Notes: generated by a model not told the origin, from the letters alone. Counted from the stretch's first letter, positions 1 through 13,072 are shown. The stretch: 64,000 bases of DNA from Actinomadura sp. NBRC 104412 (GCF_030269515.1 NZ_BSTM01000003.1:271179-335178); one strand, 5' to 3'. Program-made: numbers and translations.

Positions 1-2
1 AC

Positions 3-506
3 AACTGGACGGCGCTGCTCGTCTTCATCGGCGCCGTGGCCTACCTCTACTGGGCGCGCGGCAAGACCGGTCCGGAGCAGGTCGGCGCCGCACCCGAGAC
101 CGGTCCGGAGACCGAGGCGGGCGGCGCGGTCGCCGCCCCGGAGGACGCGACCGCCAAGCCGGACGCGGCACCGGAGGAGAAGGACACCGCCGAGGCCGCC
201 GCGGCCGACGAGAAGGACGCGGAACCCGTGTCCGGGACGGAGCCCGATCCGGAGCCCGAGCCCGAACCGGTGACCCCTGAACCGGCGACCTCTGAACCGG
301 CGACCTCTGAACCGGCGACCTCTGAGGCGGAGGCCGAGAAGGACGAGGCGCCGGAGAAGCCCAAGAAGCCCGAGGACCCGGAGGAACCGGATCGGCCCAA
401 GGGGTCCGGGGAGCCCGGAGAACCCGAGGCGTCGTCGGAGTCGGAGGACGAGCCCGCCGATGACGACGAGGACGCCAAGGCGGAACCCGTGAAAGACCGC
501 AAGTAG
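3..506 (+). CDS. lgt: C-terminal part of prolipoprotein diacylglyceryl transferase (Lgt), truncated by window edge
   Basis: The frame is open at the left edge, so this is the 3' end of a longer gene. It begins with a hydrophobic segment (NWTALLVFIGAVAYLYWARG) that matches the last membrane helix of Lgt as I recall it. About 145 acidic, proline-rich residues follow, including four EPxT(S/P) units coded by 15-bp tandem repeats at 264-323. Lgt transfers diacylglyceryl from phosphatidylglycerol to lipobox cysteines in the membrane. Long acidic C-terminal tails are known for actinobacterial Lgt, for example in Mycobacterium. The conserved neighbourhood (pyk, pdtaR, polA, rpsA, coaE, uvrB downstream) supports the call, but the catalytic core lies outside the window, so identity rests on the last helix and synteny. 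Confidence 0.6.
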   Translation, partial: NWTALLVFIGAVAYLYWARGKTGPEQVGAAPETGPETEAGGAVAAPEDATAKPDAAPEEKDTAEAAAADEKDAEPVSGTEPDPEPEPEPVTPEPATSEPATSEPATSEAEAEKDEAPEKPKKPEDPEEPDRPKGSGEPGEPEASSESEDEPADDDEDAKAEPVKDRK

Positions 507-508
507 CG

Positions 509-1207
509 TTGCCGGCCGAGCATCACCATCAGCACCGGGACGTCACCGGTGGCTGGCTGCGGCCCGCGGTGTTCGGCGCGATGGACGGGCTGGTGTCCAA
601 CTTCGCGCTGATCGCCGGGGTGGCGGGTGGCCACGCGTCCCGGCAGGTGGTGCTGCTGGCCGGGCTGGCGGGCCTGGCGGCGGGCGCCTTCTCGATGGCG
701 GCGGGGGAGTACGTCTCGGTGGCCTCGCAGTCCGAGCTGGCCGAGGCCGAGATCGAGGTGGAACGGCGGGAGCTGGCCCGCCATCCGGACACCGAGCGGC
801 GGGAGCTGGCCCAGGTCTTCATCGACCGGGGCGTGGACGCCGAGCTGGCCGCCGAGGTCGCGCGGCAGCTGTCGCGCGACCCTGAGGAGGCGCTGGAGGT
901 GCACGCCCGCGAGGAGCTGGGGGTGACGCCCGGCGAGCTGCCCTCGCCGCTCCTGGCGGCGGTGTCGTCGTTCCTGTCGTTCGCCCTGGGCGCCGCGCTG
1001 CCGGTGCTGCCGTACCTGTTCGGGACGGGGGCGTTGTGGCCCGCCATGGTGGTCGCGGGGGTGGGGCTGTTCGGCGCGGGCGCGCTGGCGTCCCGGGTGA
1101 CCGCGCGGCCGTGGTGGTTCGGCGGGCTGCGCCAGCTCGCCTTCGGCGCCGCGGCCGCCGGGATCACGTACGCGGTGGGGGCGCTGATCGGCGTCAACGG
1201 AGTGTGA
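509..1207 (+). CDS. VIT1/CCC1-family (DUF125) membrane transporter
   Basis: A 232-residue membrane protein starting at TTG two bases after the lgt stop, which suggests translational coupling. The first helix contains GAMDGLVSNFALIAGVAGG, typical of the VIT1/CCC1 family. A second helix follows, then a charged cytoplasmic region (about residues 75-145, with repeated ELARHPDTERRELAQ-like text), then three more helices. Family members in plants and yeast move Fe(II)/Mn(II) into vacuoles. Bacterial forms with a central Glu-rich domain are thought to export iron or manganese across the plasma membrane. The His-rich N terminus (AEHHHQH) could bind metal, but that is inference. The start codon is inferred from spacing because no strong ribosome-binding site is seen. 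Confidence 0.8.
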   Translation: MPAEHHHQHRDVTGGWLRPAVFGAMDGLVSNFALIAGVAGGHASRQVVLLAGLAGLAAGAFSMAAGEYVSVASQSELAEAEIEVERRELARHPDTERRELAQVFIDRGVDAELAAEVARQLSRDPEEALEVHAREELGVTPGELPSPLLAAVSSFLSFALGAALPVLPYLFGTGALWPAMVVAGVGLFGAGALASRVTARPWWFGGLRQLAFGAAAAGITYAVGALIGVNGV

Positions 1208-1281
1208 CGCCCGGGCACGAAGCGCGATCCGCGAATCGGGGCGAAACATCCTTTTGGACGCGCGAGCGGGCGGTGGACCGC

Positions 1282-1287
1282 TAAGCT
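1282..1287 (+). promoter_or_regulatory. Leaderless -10 element (TAAGCT) for the 1296 gene
   Basis: TAAGCT lies 8 bases before the GTG at 1296 and no Shine-Dalgarno sequence intervenes. This supports a leaderless transcript and the GTG at 1296 rather than the in-frame TTG at 1254. Confidence 0.5.
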
Positions 1288-1295
1288 CCCGGACT

Positions 1296-2150
1296 GTGAT
1301 CGAGGCTCGTGGTACTCATGCGACCGGTTCCCAGACGTCGCGGGCATCGCGCACCGGCCGGGCGCCGCGCCAGGAGGGCGGCGGCGACTTCTGGCCGGAG
1401 GACGGACCCCGCCGCCGTGCCAAGGACGGGCCGCCCCGGTCCAAGCTCCCGCTGATCGTCGTGGCCGTGGTCGCGGTGCTGGCCATCGCCGGGGCCGCCG
1501 CGTTCTTCGTGCTCCGCGGCGGCGGCGACAAGAAGGCGGCGACCGGTCCGGGCAACGGCGCCAAGCTGTCCCCGACCGCGTACACGCCGCAGATAGCCGA
1601 CAAGGACATGGCCAAGCTGGCGCAGCGCAGCGCCGATCAGCGGCCGGTCACGCAGGGCGAGGCGTTCCCCGCCGACGTCAGGACCGTCACCTACAAGAAG
1701 TACTCCCTGACCCTGGCCGCCTCCCAGATCAGCGACGACTGCAAGTCCGTCACCTGGGGCGCGCGGTTGCAGGCCGACCTGGCCAAGTACCAGTGCTCGC
1801 AGATCGCCCGCGGCGCGTACGTCAGCCAGGACCGCGGGCACGTCGGCCAGTTCATCGCGATCAACCTGGTGAACCAGGAGGGCGCGCAGCAGATCGTGCG
1901 CGTTCTCGACCCGCAGACCGCCGCCGGCTTCGTCTACCCGCTGGCCGCCGAGGGCGCCCCCGCCTTCGCCTCCGGGTTCAGCGCCGCCTACGCCCAGGCG
2001 TACGGGCACTACGTGATCGTCACCTGGGTGCAGCGCGCCGGGGGAGCCCAGCCCGCCTCGCTCAACGAGATGATCGACGTCAGCCTCGCCATCGAGAAGC
2101 CCGCCGACTTCGTGTGGGGCCGGCTCCAGCTCACCGACGGGACCCGGTAG
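1296..2150 (+). CDS. Membrane-anchored protein, paralogue A of a tandem pair
   Basis: 284 residues from the GTG at 1296. A basic, proline-rich cytoplasmic N terminus of about 48 residues is followed by one transmembrane helix (PLIVVAVVAVLAIAGAAAFFV) and an extracytoplasmic domain of about 200 residues. The domain has two Cys that could form a disulfide (in SDDCKSVTWGA and YQCSQIARGAY), then GFVYPL and a GHYVIVTWVQR strand. The next gene has the same layout and the same landmarks, so the two are paralogues. I do not recognise a named function; related single-pass proteins are common in Streptosporangiales as hypotheticals. A role at the cell surface is inference from topology. Confidence 0.7.
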   Translation: MIEARGTHATGSQTSRASRTGRAPRQEGGGDFWPEDGPRRRAKDGPPRSKLPLIVVAVVAVLAIAGAAAFFVLRGGGDKKAATGPGNGAKLSPTAYTPQIADKDMAKLAQRSADQRPVTQGEAFPADVRTVTYKKYSLTLAASQISDDCKSVTWGARLQADLAKYQCSQIARGAYVSQDRGHVGQFIAINLVNQEGAQQIVRVLDPQTAAGFVYPLAAEGAPAFASGFSAAYAQAYGHYVIVTWVQRAGGAQPASLNEMIDVSLAIEKPADFVWGRLQLTDGTR

Positions 2151-2162
2151 GGCCCCGCCACC

Positions 2163-3431
2163 GTGGACTGGGACCAGCCCCGCCGCCGCGGCCCGCAGGA
2201 GCAGCGCGGGCAGGCCGCCCGCCGTCCGCGTCCCCAGCCGGGCCGTGCCGCCCCGCCGGCCCGCCGCCGGGGCGGTCCTCCCGAGCCAGGGGGCTGGGAC
2301 CAGCTCATGCCGCGCGGTCGCGTCCCGCGCCCGCGCCCGCCGGAGGGCCGCGGCGGTCAGGCGGGGCGCGGGGCACCGCCACCGCGGGGTCCGGTTCCGC
2401 GTCCGCGGCTCCCGCAGGAGCCCCGGGAACGTTCCGCCGGGCAGGACAAGGGACAGGCGAAGGGGCAGGCGAAAAAGCAAGGGAAGCGGTGGGGGCGCGG
2501 GGCGTCCCCTGAGCCGCCCCCGGATCGGGCCGCCGCCGGCCGGCCGCGTCCCAAGGGCGCCGGAAAGAAGCGGGGCCGCCGTCCAGACGAGGGGCGGCCC
2601 CCGCTCCGCGAGAACGCGACCGGCCCCCGCCCGCGCCCGGCCGTCAAGCGTGAGAACCCGCCCCGCAAGGGTGGGGGCGGGACGTCCAGGCGCTACTTCG
2701 CCGCCGCCGGCGGGCTTGCCGTGATCATGGTGGCCGCCCTGGTCGCGGTGCTGGTCCTGGGGGGCGGTGACGAGGGGACGGGGCGGAGCGGCGCGCCGGG
2801 CCCGGTCGTGGGACGGCCCGCCGAGAGCGGCGTGTCCCCGTCCTCCTACTCCAGCAGCCCGTCCACCGGGGCGTACGCGGCGATCGAGCAGCGGTCCGAG
2901 GACGCGGCGCCGCTGACGGTCGAGGAGGCGTTCCCCGAGCGCGCCCAGAAGATCGAGCTGCCGGACGCCGGGGTGGAACTTTCGCTGAAGGCCAAGCGGC
3001 TCGACGGTGACTGCGCGGCGGCCGTCTGGGGTGCGGGCGTCGGCGACGTGCTCCGCCAGGGGGCGTGCAGCCAGGCCGTCCGTGGCGTGTACGCGGACAC
3101 GGGCGAGAAGGCGGGCGAGGGTTACGCGCTGACCGTCGCGGTGTTCAACCTGGCCGGCAAGCAGGACGCGGACCGCCTGGTGGCCATGCTGGGCGGCGGC
3201 GGAGGTTTCGTCCGTCCCCTGGAGGCGGAGCCACCGGTGGACAGGTTCGGGCAGGGGTTCACCATGGCGCGGGGCCTGGCGATGGGTCACTACGCGGTCG
3301 TGGCCTGGGCGCAGCGGCTCGACGGGCAGGGAACAGCGCAGGACGAGACGCTGTTGTCCCTGCTGATCGAGGGTGGGAAGGCCCCTTCGGCGCTGGGCAG
3401 GGCGGCCCGCGCCACGCGGCCCGCGTCCTGA
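2163..3431 (+). CDS. Membrane-anchored protein with long basic Pro-rich tail, paralogue B
   Basis: 422 residues from a GTG 12 bases after the stop of paralogue A, so probably the same operon. Residues 1-175 are extremely rich in Arg, Pro, Gly and Lys, with two WDQ motifs (DWDQP, GGWDQLMP), and should be disordered and cytoplasmic. A single helix (GGLAVIMVAALVAVLVLGGG) follows, then a domain of about 220 residues sharing landmarks with paralogue A: SPSSY, GDCAAAVWGAG, GACSQAVRGVY, GGFVRPL, GHYAVVAWAQR. The basic tail could contact RNA, DNA or acidic lipids, which is inference. Function is unknown. A divergent paralogue pair next to lgt suggests an envelope role. Confidence 0.65.
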   Translation: MDWDQPRRRGPQEQRGQAARRPRPQPGRAAPPARRRGGPPEPGGWDQLMPRGRVPRPRPPEGRGGQAGRGAPPPRGPVPRPRLPQEPRERSAGQDKGQAKGQAKKQGKRWGRGASPEPPPDRAAAGRPRPKGAGKKRGRRPDEGRPPLRENATGPRPRPAVKRENPPRKGGGGTSRRYFAAAGGLAVIMVAALVAVLVLGGGDEGTGRSGAPGPVVGRPAESGVSPSSYSSSPSTGAYAAIEQRSEDAAPLTVEEAFPERAQKIELPDAGVELSLKAKRLDGDCAAAVWGAGVGDVLRQGACSQAVRGVYADTGEKAGEGYALTVAVFNLAGKQDADRLVAMLGGGGGFVRPLEAEPPVDRFGQGFTMARGLAMGHYAVVAWAQRLDGQGTAQDETLLSLLIEGGKAPSALGRAARATRPAS

Positions 3432-3466
3432 GCGGGGGATTGCACGAGATTCTCCCGGGTTGCACG

Positions 3467-3495
3467 CATGTTTCGCCCGTTACGGGGTAAACATG
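3467..3495. promoter_or_regulatory. 29-bp palindrome between the paralogue pair and gltB
   Basis: The arms are CATGTTT...AAACATG (7 of 7 pairs) and CCCGT...ACGGG (5 of 5 pairs), separated by a two-base mismatch block and centred on one T: 12 of 14 pairs. It lies 35 bases after a stop codon and about 260 bases before gltB. It could be an operator or a terminator hairpin, but there is no T tract. The pattern does not match the GlnR box spacing, so the binding protein is unknown. Confidence 0.5.
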
Positions 3496-3555
3496 GTCTG
3501 GCCGTGAGGATGATCACCGAGGTCAGGGCGATTTGACCGAAAAGTCGGCCGGTAT

Positions 3556-3571
3556 CCTGGTCTAAACCACT
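3556..3571. promoter_or_regulatory. Candidate DasR operator (dre-like site) upstream of gltB
   Basis: The 16-mer CCTGGTCTAAACCACT matches the DasR consensus ACTGGTCTAGACCACT at 14 of 16 positions, and the 12-base core TGGTCTAGACCA at 11 of 12. DasR is the GntR/HutC-family regulator of N-acetylglucosamine use in Streptomyces. The site is about 180 bases before the gltB start. No dasR gene is in the window, so the regulator is inferred. Confidence 0.5.
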
Positions 3572-3752
3572 CTCGGGTCCCCGGCGACCGGCGCGAGGAG
3601 TTTCGCGATCTCGGTCACTCGGGGATGATCCGGGCGTGAGGTAATGTCTTCACACCGCAGCAGGGCCAACGTCGTCCCGCGCCTGCACAAGGCATCGAAG
3701 GTGAGATTCGAGTCGCCGGCACGAGCGGCGACACGCGACGACGGGAGGGTTG

Positions 3753-8309
<4,557 letters not shown>

Positions 8310-8328
8310 GAGAGGGGGCGAGCACACC

Positions 8329-9792
8329 ATGGCCGACCCGAAGGGTTTCCTGACCGTCCAGCGCGAGCTCCCGAAGCGGCGCCCGGTGGACGTGCGCATC
8401 AAGAGCTGGTCGGAGGTCTACGAGGACTTCGGCGGGGACCGGCTCGAGAAGCAGGCGAGCCGCTGCATGGACTGCGGCATCCCGTTCTGCCACCAGGGGT
8501 GTCCGCTGGGCAACCTCATCCCCGAGTGGAACGACCTCGTCTACCGCAAGGACTGGCGGGAGGCGGTCGAGCGGCTGCACGCCACCAACAACTTCCCCGA
8601 GTTCACCGGGCGGCTGTGCCCCGCGCCGTGCGAGAGCGCGTGCGTGCTGGGCATCAACCAGGACCCGGTGACGATCAAGCGGGTCGAGGTGGAGATCATC
8701 GACCGGGCCTTCGCCGAGGGCTGGGTGCGGCCGCGGCCGCCCGCGGTCCGCACCGGCAGGAAGGTGGCGGTCGTCGGCTCGGGGCCGGCGGGGCTCGCCG
8801 CCGCGCAGCAGCTCACCCGCGCCGGGCACGACGTCACGGTGTACGAGCGCGCCGACCGGATCGGCGGCCTGCTGCGCTACGGCATCCCCGAGTTCAAGAT
8901 GGAGAAGCGGCACCTCGACCGGCGCATCGGGCAGATGCGCGCCGAGGGCACCGAGTTCCGGACCTCGGTGAACGTCGGCGCCGACCTCACCGCCGACGAG
9001 CTGCGCGCCGGCCATGACGCGGTCGTGCTGGCCGGCGGCGCCACCGCGTGGCGCGACCTGAACGTCCCCGGGCGCGAGCTCAAGGGCGTCCACCAGGCGA
9101 TGGAGTACCTGCCCCCGGCCAACCGGGTGCAGGAGGGCGACTTCCCCGAGTCCCCGATCTCCGCCGCCGGCAAGCATGTGGTGGTCATCGGCGGCGGCGA
9201 CACCGGCGCCGACTGCATCGGCACCGCGATCCGGCAGGGCGCCAAGTCCATCACCCAGCTGGAGATCATGCCGCGGCCGCCGCTGACCCGTCCCGACCAC
9301 CAGCCGTGGCCGACGTACCCGATGCTGTTCAAGATGGAGACCGCCCACGAGGAGCTCGCCGACATGGGCGGCGAGCGGGTGTACGCGGTGTCCACCACCG
9401 AGTTCCTCGGCGACGAGGACGGCAACGTCCGCGCCCTGAGGCTGGTGGAGGTCGGCGGGCCCGAGACCGGCTTCAAGCCCGTCGAGGGCTCCGAGCGGGA
9501 GATCCCCGCCGAGCTGGTCACCCTGGCCATGGGCTTCCTCGGGCCGCAGCGCGAGGGCCTGCTGGAGCAACTGGGCGTCGAGCTCGACCAGCGCGGCAAC
9601 GTCGTCCGCGACGCCGACTACCGGACCTCGGTGGACGGTGTCTTCGTGGCCGGCGACATGGGCCGCGGCCAGTCGCTGATCGTCTGGGCGATCGCCGAGG
9701 GACGGGCCGCCGCGCACGGCGTCGACAAGTTCCTGCGCGGGGAGACCGTGCTGCCGTACCCGATCCCGCCCACGGCGCGCCCGATCGCCTGA
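8329..9792 (+). CDS. gltD: Glutamate synthase small subunit
   Basis: 487 residues, starting at an ATG 19 bases after gltB, with GAGAGGGGG upstream. It oxidises NADPH on FAD and passes electrons through two 4Fe-4S clusters to GltB. The N-terminal cluster cysteines are visible in [14 protein letters not shown] and [12 protein letters not shown]. The FAD-binding Rossmann motif [15 protein letters not shown] is at about residue 146 and the NADPH-binding motif [16 protein letters not shown] at about residue 285. The C terminus carries the usual [18 protein letters not shown]. It is full length and clearly co-transcribed with gltB. The same dre-like site upstream of gltB would act on both genes. 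Confidence 0.97.
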   Translation: MADPKGFLTVQRELPKRRPVDVRIKSWSEVYEDFGGDRLEKQASRCMDCGIPFCHQGCPLGNLIPEWNDLVYRKDWREAVERLHATNNFPEFTGRLCPAPCESACVLGINQDPVTIKRVEVEIIDRAFAEGWVRPRPPAVRTGRKVAVVGSGPAGLAAAQQLTRAGHDVTVYERADRIGGLLRYGIPEFKMEKRHLDRRIGQMRAEGTEFRTSVNVGADLTADELRAGHDAVVLAGGATAWRDLNVPGRELKGVHQAMEYLPPANRVQEGDFPESPISAAGKHVVVIGGGDTGADCIGTAIRQGAKSITQLEIMPRPPLTRPDHQPWPTYPMLFKMETAHEELADMGGERVYAVSTTEFLGDEDGNVRALRLVEVGGPETGFKPVEGSEREIPAELVTLAMGFLGPQREGLLEQLGVELDQRGNVVRDADYRTSVDGVFVAGDMGRGQSLIVWAIAEGRAAAHGVDKFLRGETVLPYPIPPTARPIA

Positions 9793-9954
9793 CCGCGACC
9801 GCCGTCCTGTCCGGGGCGTGTGGGACGATCGCGCCCATGCGAGGCGCGGTGGTCACCCATGCCCCGGACACCGGCGCGCTCCGGCGGCCGAGGCTCGCCA
9901 AGGGGACGCCGTCGCCTGACCGGGCCGGTGAGAGCGGTCGGTTGGAGCGGTCGG

Positions 9955-10659
9955 TTAGAGCAGCGAACGAATCGAGGTGCCGGCCAGGGTGCGTACCTCG
10001 TTGGCCATGTGCGCCTGGTCGGCGTAGCCGGTGGCGTACGCGACGTCCGCGAGGGGACGCCCCGCACGGGCCATCGCCAGCGCCCGCTGGAACCTCAGCA
10101 CGCGCTGCAGGGTCTTCGGCCCGTAACCGAAGGCCGCGAGCGACCGCCTGCGGAGCTGGCGATCGCCCAAGCCGATGTCGTCGGCCACCTCGCGTACCGT
10201 CCGGGACCGGAGGCCGTCCACGATCGCGGGAACGAGCGGGTCGGGGTCCGAGGTGGCCCTGGCCAGGACGGCGCGCACCAGGGTGCCGTGCGGGTCGCCG
10301 GACGCGGCGACGGCCTCGGCGAGGCGGTCGGCGTCCGCGCCCCATAGCTCGCGCAGGTGCGGGCGGCCGTCGCGTACCGCGTCGGAGGGCACGCCCAGCA
10401 CCGGCGGGGCCGTCCCCGGGCGGAACCGCACGCCGACCAGCCGGTCGCCCGGCAGCAGCGTGGCGGGGTTGGGCCCGGTGTCGGGGCCCGCCACCATGAT
10501 CGCGCCGTCCCGGCTCCACCAGATCAGGTCGACGCAGCCGTCCGGGACCACCCGGTGCGGGTACGGCCGCTCGGCGCCGCCGGGCAGCTCCTGCGTCCAC
10601 AGGCAGGCCAGGCCGCTCCCCGGCGGGGCGGGGAACTCGCGATACCGGGCGGCGTCCAC
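9955..10659 (-). CDS. AraC-family transcriptional regulator
   Basis: 234 residues, GTG start, convergent with gltD. The N-terminal 120 residues ([34 protein letters not shown]) resemble the ligand-sensing domain often labelled DUF6597 in actinobacterial AraC proteins. Residues 135-234 form the double helix-turn-helix DNA-binding domain: [18 protein letters not shown] and [18 protein letters not shown], ending in the second helix with [12 protein letters not shown]. It probably binds DNA as a monomer or dimer in response to a small molecule. The nearest candidate target is the divergent DJ-1/PfpI gene 131 bases away, which is inference from position only. Confidence 0.88.
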   Translation of the reverse strand: MDAARYREFPAPPGSGLACLWTQELPGGAERPYPHRVVPDGCVDLIWWSRDGAIMVAGPDTGPNPATLLPGDRLVGVRFRPGTAPPVLGVPSDAVRDGRPHLRELWGADADRLAEAVAASGDPHGTLVRAVLARATSDPDPLVPAIVDGLRSRTVREVADDIGLGDRQLRRRSLAAFGYGPKTLQRVLRFQRALAMARAGRPLADVAYATGYADQAHMANEVRTLAGTSIRSLL

Positions 10660-10790
10660 GATCCCCTGCTTACCACCCGCCTACGACACAGACCAGGGGC
10701 CGCGGCCGAATAGCGCCCGCCTGGCCGGGCAAGGGGCGACGAGTGGGTCCCGCACACCGGTGGGACCCGGACGCGAAGGGGAGAGACGAC

Positions 10791-11345
10791 ATGGCCAACG
10801 AGCTGCAGGGCAAGACCATCGCCTTCCTGGCGGCGCCCGAGGGCGTCGAGCAGGTCGAGCTGACCGAACCCTGGCGCGCCGTCGAGCAGGCCGGCGGGGA
10901 GCCGCGGCTGCTCTCCACCCGGCCGGGACGGATGCAGGCGTTCAACCACCTCGACAAGGGCGACACCTTCGAGGTGGACGTCACCGTCGACGCCGCGAGC
11001 CCGGACGACTTCGACGGGCTCGTCCTTCCGGGCGGCGTCGCCAACCCCGACTTCCTGCGGACGCGGCCCGAGGCGGTCGCGTTCGTCCGGCGGTTCTTCG
11101 AGGCGGGCAAGCCGGTCGCCGCCATCTGCCACGCGCTGTGGACGCTCGCCGAGGCGGAGGTCGCGCGCGGACGCCGGCTGACCTCCTGGCCGAGCCTGCG
11201 CACCGACCTGCGCAACGCGGGCGCCGACTGGGTGGACGAGGAGGTCGTCGTGGACGAGTCCGGCCCCAACGTCCTGGTCACCAGCCGCAAGCCCGACGAC
11301 CTCAAGGCGTTCTCGCAGGCCGCCGTCGAGGTGTTCCAGCGCTGA
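10791..11345 (+). CDS. DJ-1/PfpI family protein (glutamine-amidotransferase-like fold)
   Basis: 184 residues from the ATG at 10791, with GGGGAGAG upstream; the longer in-frame reading from 10743 lacks such a site. The nucleophile elbow is AAICHALW with Cys113 and His114, and GLVLPGGVANPDFLR supplies the acidic partner region. The family includes intracellular proteases, glyoxalase III and protein deglycases. The C terminus (VVVDESGPNVLVTSRKPDDL) is typical of the PfpI subgroup. It lies divergently from an AraC regulator, an arrangement common for stress or detoxification genes. The exact reaction cannot be read from the sequence. Confidence 0.88.
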   Translation: MANELQGKTIAFLAAPEGVEQVELTEPWRAVEQAGGEPRLLSTRPGRMQAFNHLDKGDTFEVDVTVDAASPDDFDGLVLPGGVANPDFLRTRPEAVAFVRRFFEAGKPVAAICHALWTLAEAEVARGRRLTSWPSLRTDLRNAGADWVDEEVVVDESGPNVLVTSRKPDDLKAFSQAAVEVFQR

Positions 11346-11400
11346 CCGGGGGCCGCCCAGGTCCGCTCAGGGCCGTCCCCGGCGGCGGGGACGGGCCCGG

Positions 11401-11424
11401 TGGTCTAGACCTTGAGCTAGACCA
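11401..11424. promoter_or_regulatory. Two abutting dre-like (DasR) half-operators upstream of pyk
   Basis: TGGTCTAGACCT at 11401-11412 matches the core TGGTCTAGACCA at 11 of 12 positions, and contains the perfect palindrome GGTCTAGACC. TGAGCTAGACCA follows directly at 11413-11424, matching at 10 of 12. The pair lies 72-95 bases before the pyk start, a place where bound protein would affect transcription. Confidence 0.5.
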
Positions 11425-11483
11425 ATCGGTGAATCTTTCGCGACCGTATCCTGCGTGAATGTACGTACTGGCAGGTAACTAAG

Positions 11484-11489
11484 TAGCGT
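11484..11489 (+). promoter_or_regulatory. Leaderless -10 element (TAGCGT) for pyk
   Basis: TAGCGT ends 6 bases before the pyk GTG at 11496, with no Shine-Dalgarno sequence between, so a leaderless message is likely. Confidence 0.45.
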
Positions 11490-11495
11490 TGTGTT

Positions 11496-12938
11496 GTGAC
11501 CCGTCGAGCGAAGATCGTCAGTACCATCGGCCCCGCCTGCTCCAGTGCCGAGCAGATCCACGCCCTCGTCGAGGCCGGTGTCGACGTCGCCAGGCTCAAC
11601 CTGAGCCATGGCGACCACTCCGTGCACGAAGAGGTCTACCACCGGGTGCGGGCCGCGGCCACGGCGACCGGACGCGGCGTCGGCGTCCTGGCCGACCTCC
11701 AGGGCCCCAAGATCCGCATCGGGCGGTTCCCGGACGGTCCGGTACGGCTCACCCTCGGCGACGACTTCACCATCACCACCGAGGACGTGCCGGGCACCCG
11801 CAAGGAGGTCTCCACCACCTACAAGGGCCTGCCGGGCGACGTCGCGCCCGGCGACACGGTGCTGATCGACGACGGCCGGGTGGCGCTGCGGGTGGTCGAG
11901 GTCGACGGCCCCAGGGTCCGCACCTCCGTCGAGGTCGGCGGGATGATCTCCGACTCCAAGGGGCTCAACCTGCCCGGCGTCCCCGTCAGCGTGCCCGCCC
12001 TCACCGAGAAGGACGAGGCCGACCTGCGCTGGGCGCTGCGCCTGGGCGTCGACATGGTCGCGCTGAGCTTCGTGCGCACCCCCGCCGACGCCGACATCTG
12101 CTACCAGATCATGGAGGAGGAGGGCGTCCGCGTCCCGCTGATCGGCAAGATCGAGAAGCCGCAGGCCGTCGATCTGCTGCCGGAGATCGTCGCCGCCTTC
12201 GACGGCATCATGGTCGCCCGCGGCGACCTGGGCGTGGAGCTGCCCCTGGAGGCCGTCCCGATCGTGCAGAAGCGCGCCATCGAGCTGTGCCGCGAGAAGG
12301 CCCGCCCGGTCATCGTCGCCACCCAGATGCTGGATTCGATGATCTCCGCGCCGCGCCCCACCCGCGCCGAGACCTCCGATGTGGCCAACGCCGTCTTCGA
12401 GGGCGCCGACGCGGTGATGCTCTCCGGCGAGACCAGCGTGGGCCAGTATCCGATCGAGGCCGTGCGGACCATGAGCCGCATCGTCACCGCCGCCGAGGGC
12501 GCCGCGCTCGAGGCGACCCACACCCTCGACCGCAAGCCGGAGACCGTCGGCGGCGCCATCGCCCGCGCGGCGGCCGAGGTCGGCGCGATCGTCGGCGCGG
12601 AGGCGCTGGTCGCCTTCACCATGTCCGGCGAGACCGCCCGCCGCCTGTCGCGCTACCGCTCGCCCATCCCGCTGCTGGCCTTCACCTCGGTGCCCGCCGT
12701 CCGCGGCAAGCTCGCGCACGTGTGGGGCGTCGAGACGCACATCGTCCCGTTCGCCAACCACACCGACGAGATGGTCCGCCAGGTCGAGCAGGGACTGCTG
12801 GAGTCGGGGCGCGTCCAGAAGGGCGACAAGGTCGTCATCGTCGCCGGCTCCCCGCCCGGCACCCCCGGCTCCACCAACGCCCTGAGGGTCCATCGCATAG
12901 GCGACGCGATCGCCCAGGCGACCGGAGGGGGCAACTGA
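11496..12938 (+). CDS. pyk: Pyruvate kinase
   Basis: 480 residues from GTG (VTRRAKIVSTIGPACSS). It converts phosphoenolpyruvate and ADP to pyruvate and ATP, the last step of glycolysis. Visible landmarks are the N-terminal TIGP, the substrate loop ARLNLSHGDH, the catalytic Lys in IGKIEKPQAVDL, the metal and phosphate region VARGDLGVELPLE, and the signature MLDSMISAPRPTRAETSDVANAV. The C-terminal regulatory domain ends in VAGSPPGTPGSTNALRVHRIG. Full length. It is followed by a strong hairpin and preceded by two dre-like sites. Confidence 0.97.
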   Translation: MTRRAKIVSTIGPACSSAEQIHALVEAGVDVARLNLSHGDHSVHEEVYHRVRAAATATGRGVGVLADLQGPKIRIGRFPDGPVRLTLGDDFTITTEDVPGTRKEVSTTYKGLPGDVAPGDTVLIDDGRVALRVVEVDGPRVRTSVEVGGMISDSKGLNLPGVPVSVPALTEKDEADLRWALRLGVDMVALSFVRTPADADICYQIMEEEGVRVPLIGKIEKPQAVDLLPEIVAAFDGIMVARGDLGVELPLEAVPIVQKRAIELCREKARPVIVATQMLDSMISAPRPTRAETSDVANAVFEGADAVMLSGETSVGQYPIEAVRTMSRIVTAAEGAALEATHTLDRKPETVGGAIARAAAEVGAIVGAEALVAFTMSGETARRLSRYRSPIPLLAFTSVPAVRGKLAHVWGVETHIVPFANHTDEMVRQVEQGLLESGRVQKGDKVVIVAGSPPGTPGSTNALRVHRIGDAIAQATGGGN

Positions 12939-12948
12939 CGCACCCTCA

Positions 12949-12978
12949 CGCGCGGCCGCCTTCCTGTGTGGCCGCGCG
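12949..12978 (+). terminator. Hairpin after pyk
   Basis: CGCGCGGCC and GGCCGCGCG form a perfect 9-bp stem around a 12-base loop, starting 11 bases after the pyk stop. There is no T tract, as is usual for actinobacterial terminators. Confidence 0.6.
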
Positions 12979-13072
12979 GGCGCCTCAGGGGAGAGGGGCC
13001 GGTCGTGGGGCGGGTCCGGCATCGTCCGCCGCACGATGGGCGGCCGCCGACGGCCGGGCGGTCGTCGTCCGA

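Noticed and set aside
264..323. Short tandem repeats resembling a CRISPR array
   Set aside because: The 15-bp units are contiguous, lack spacers and are in frame within a coding tail. No cas gene is present in the window.
3467..3495. GlnR box upstream of gltB
   Set aside because: GTAAC and GAAAC half sites appear on the minus strand but four bases apart rather than six, so the palindrome is described without naming GlnR.
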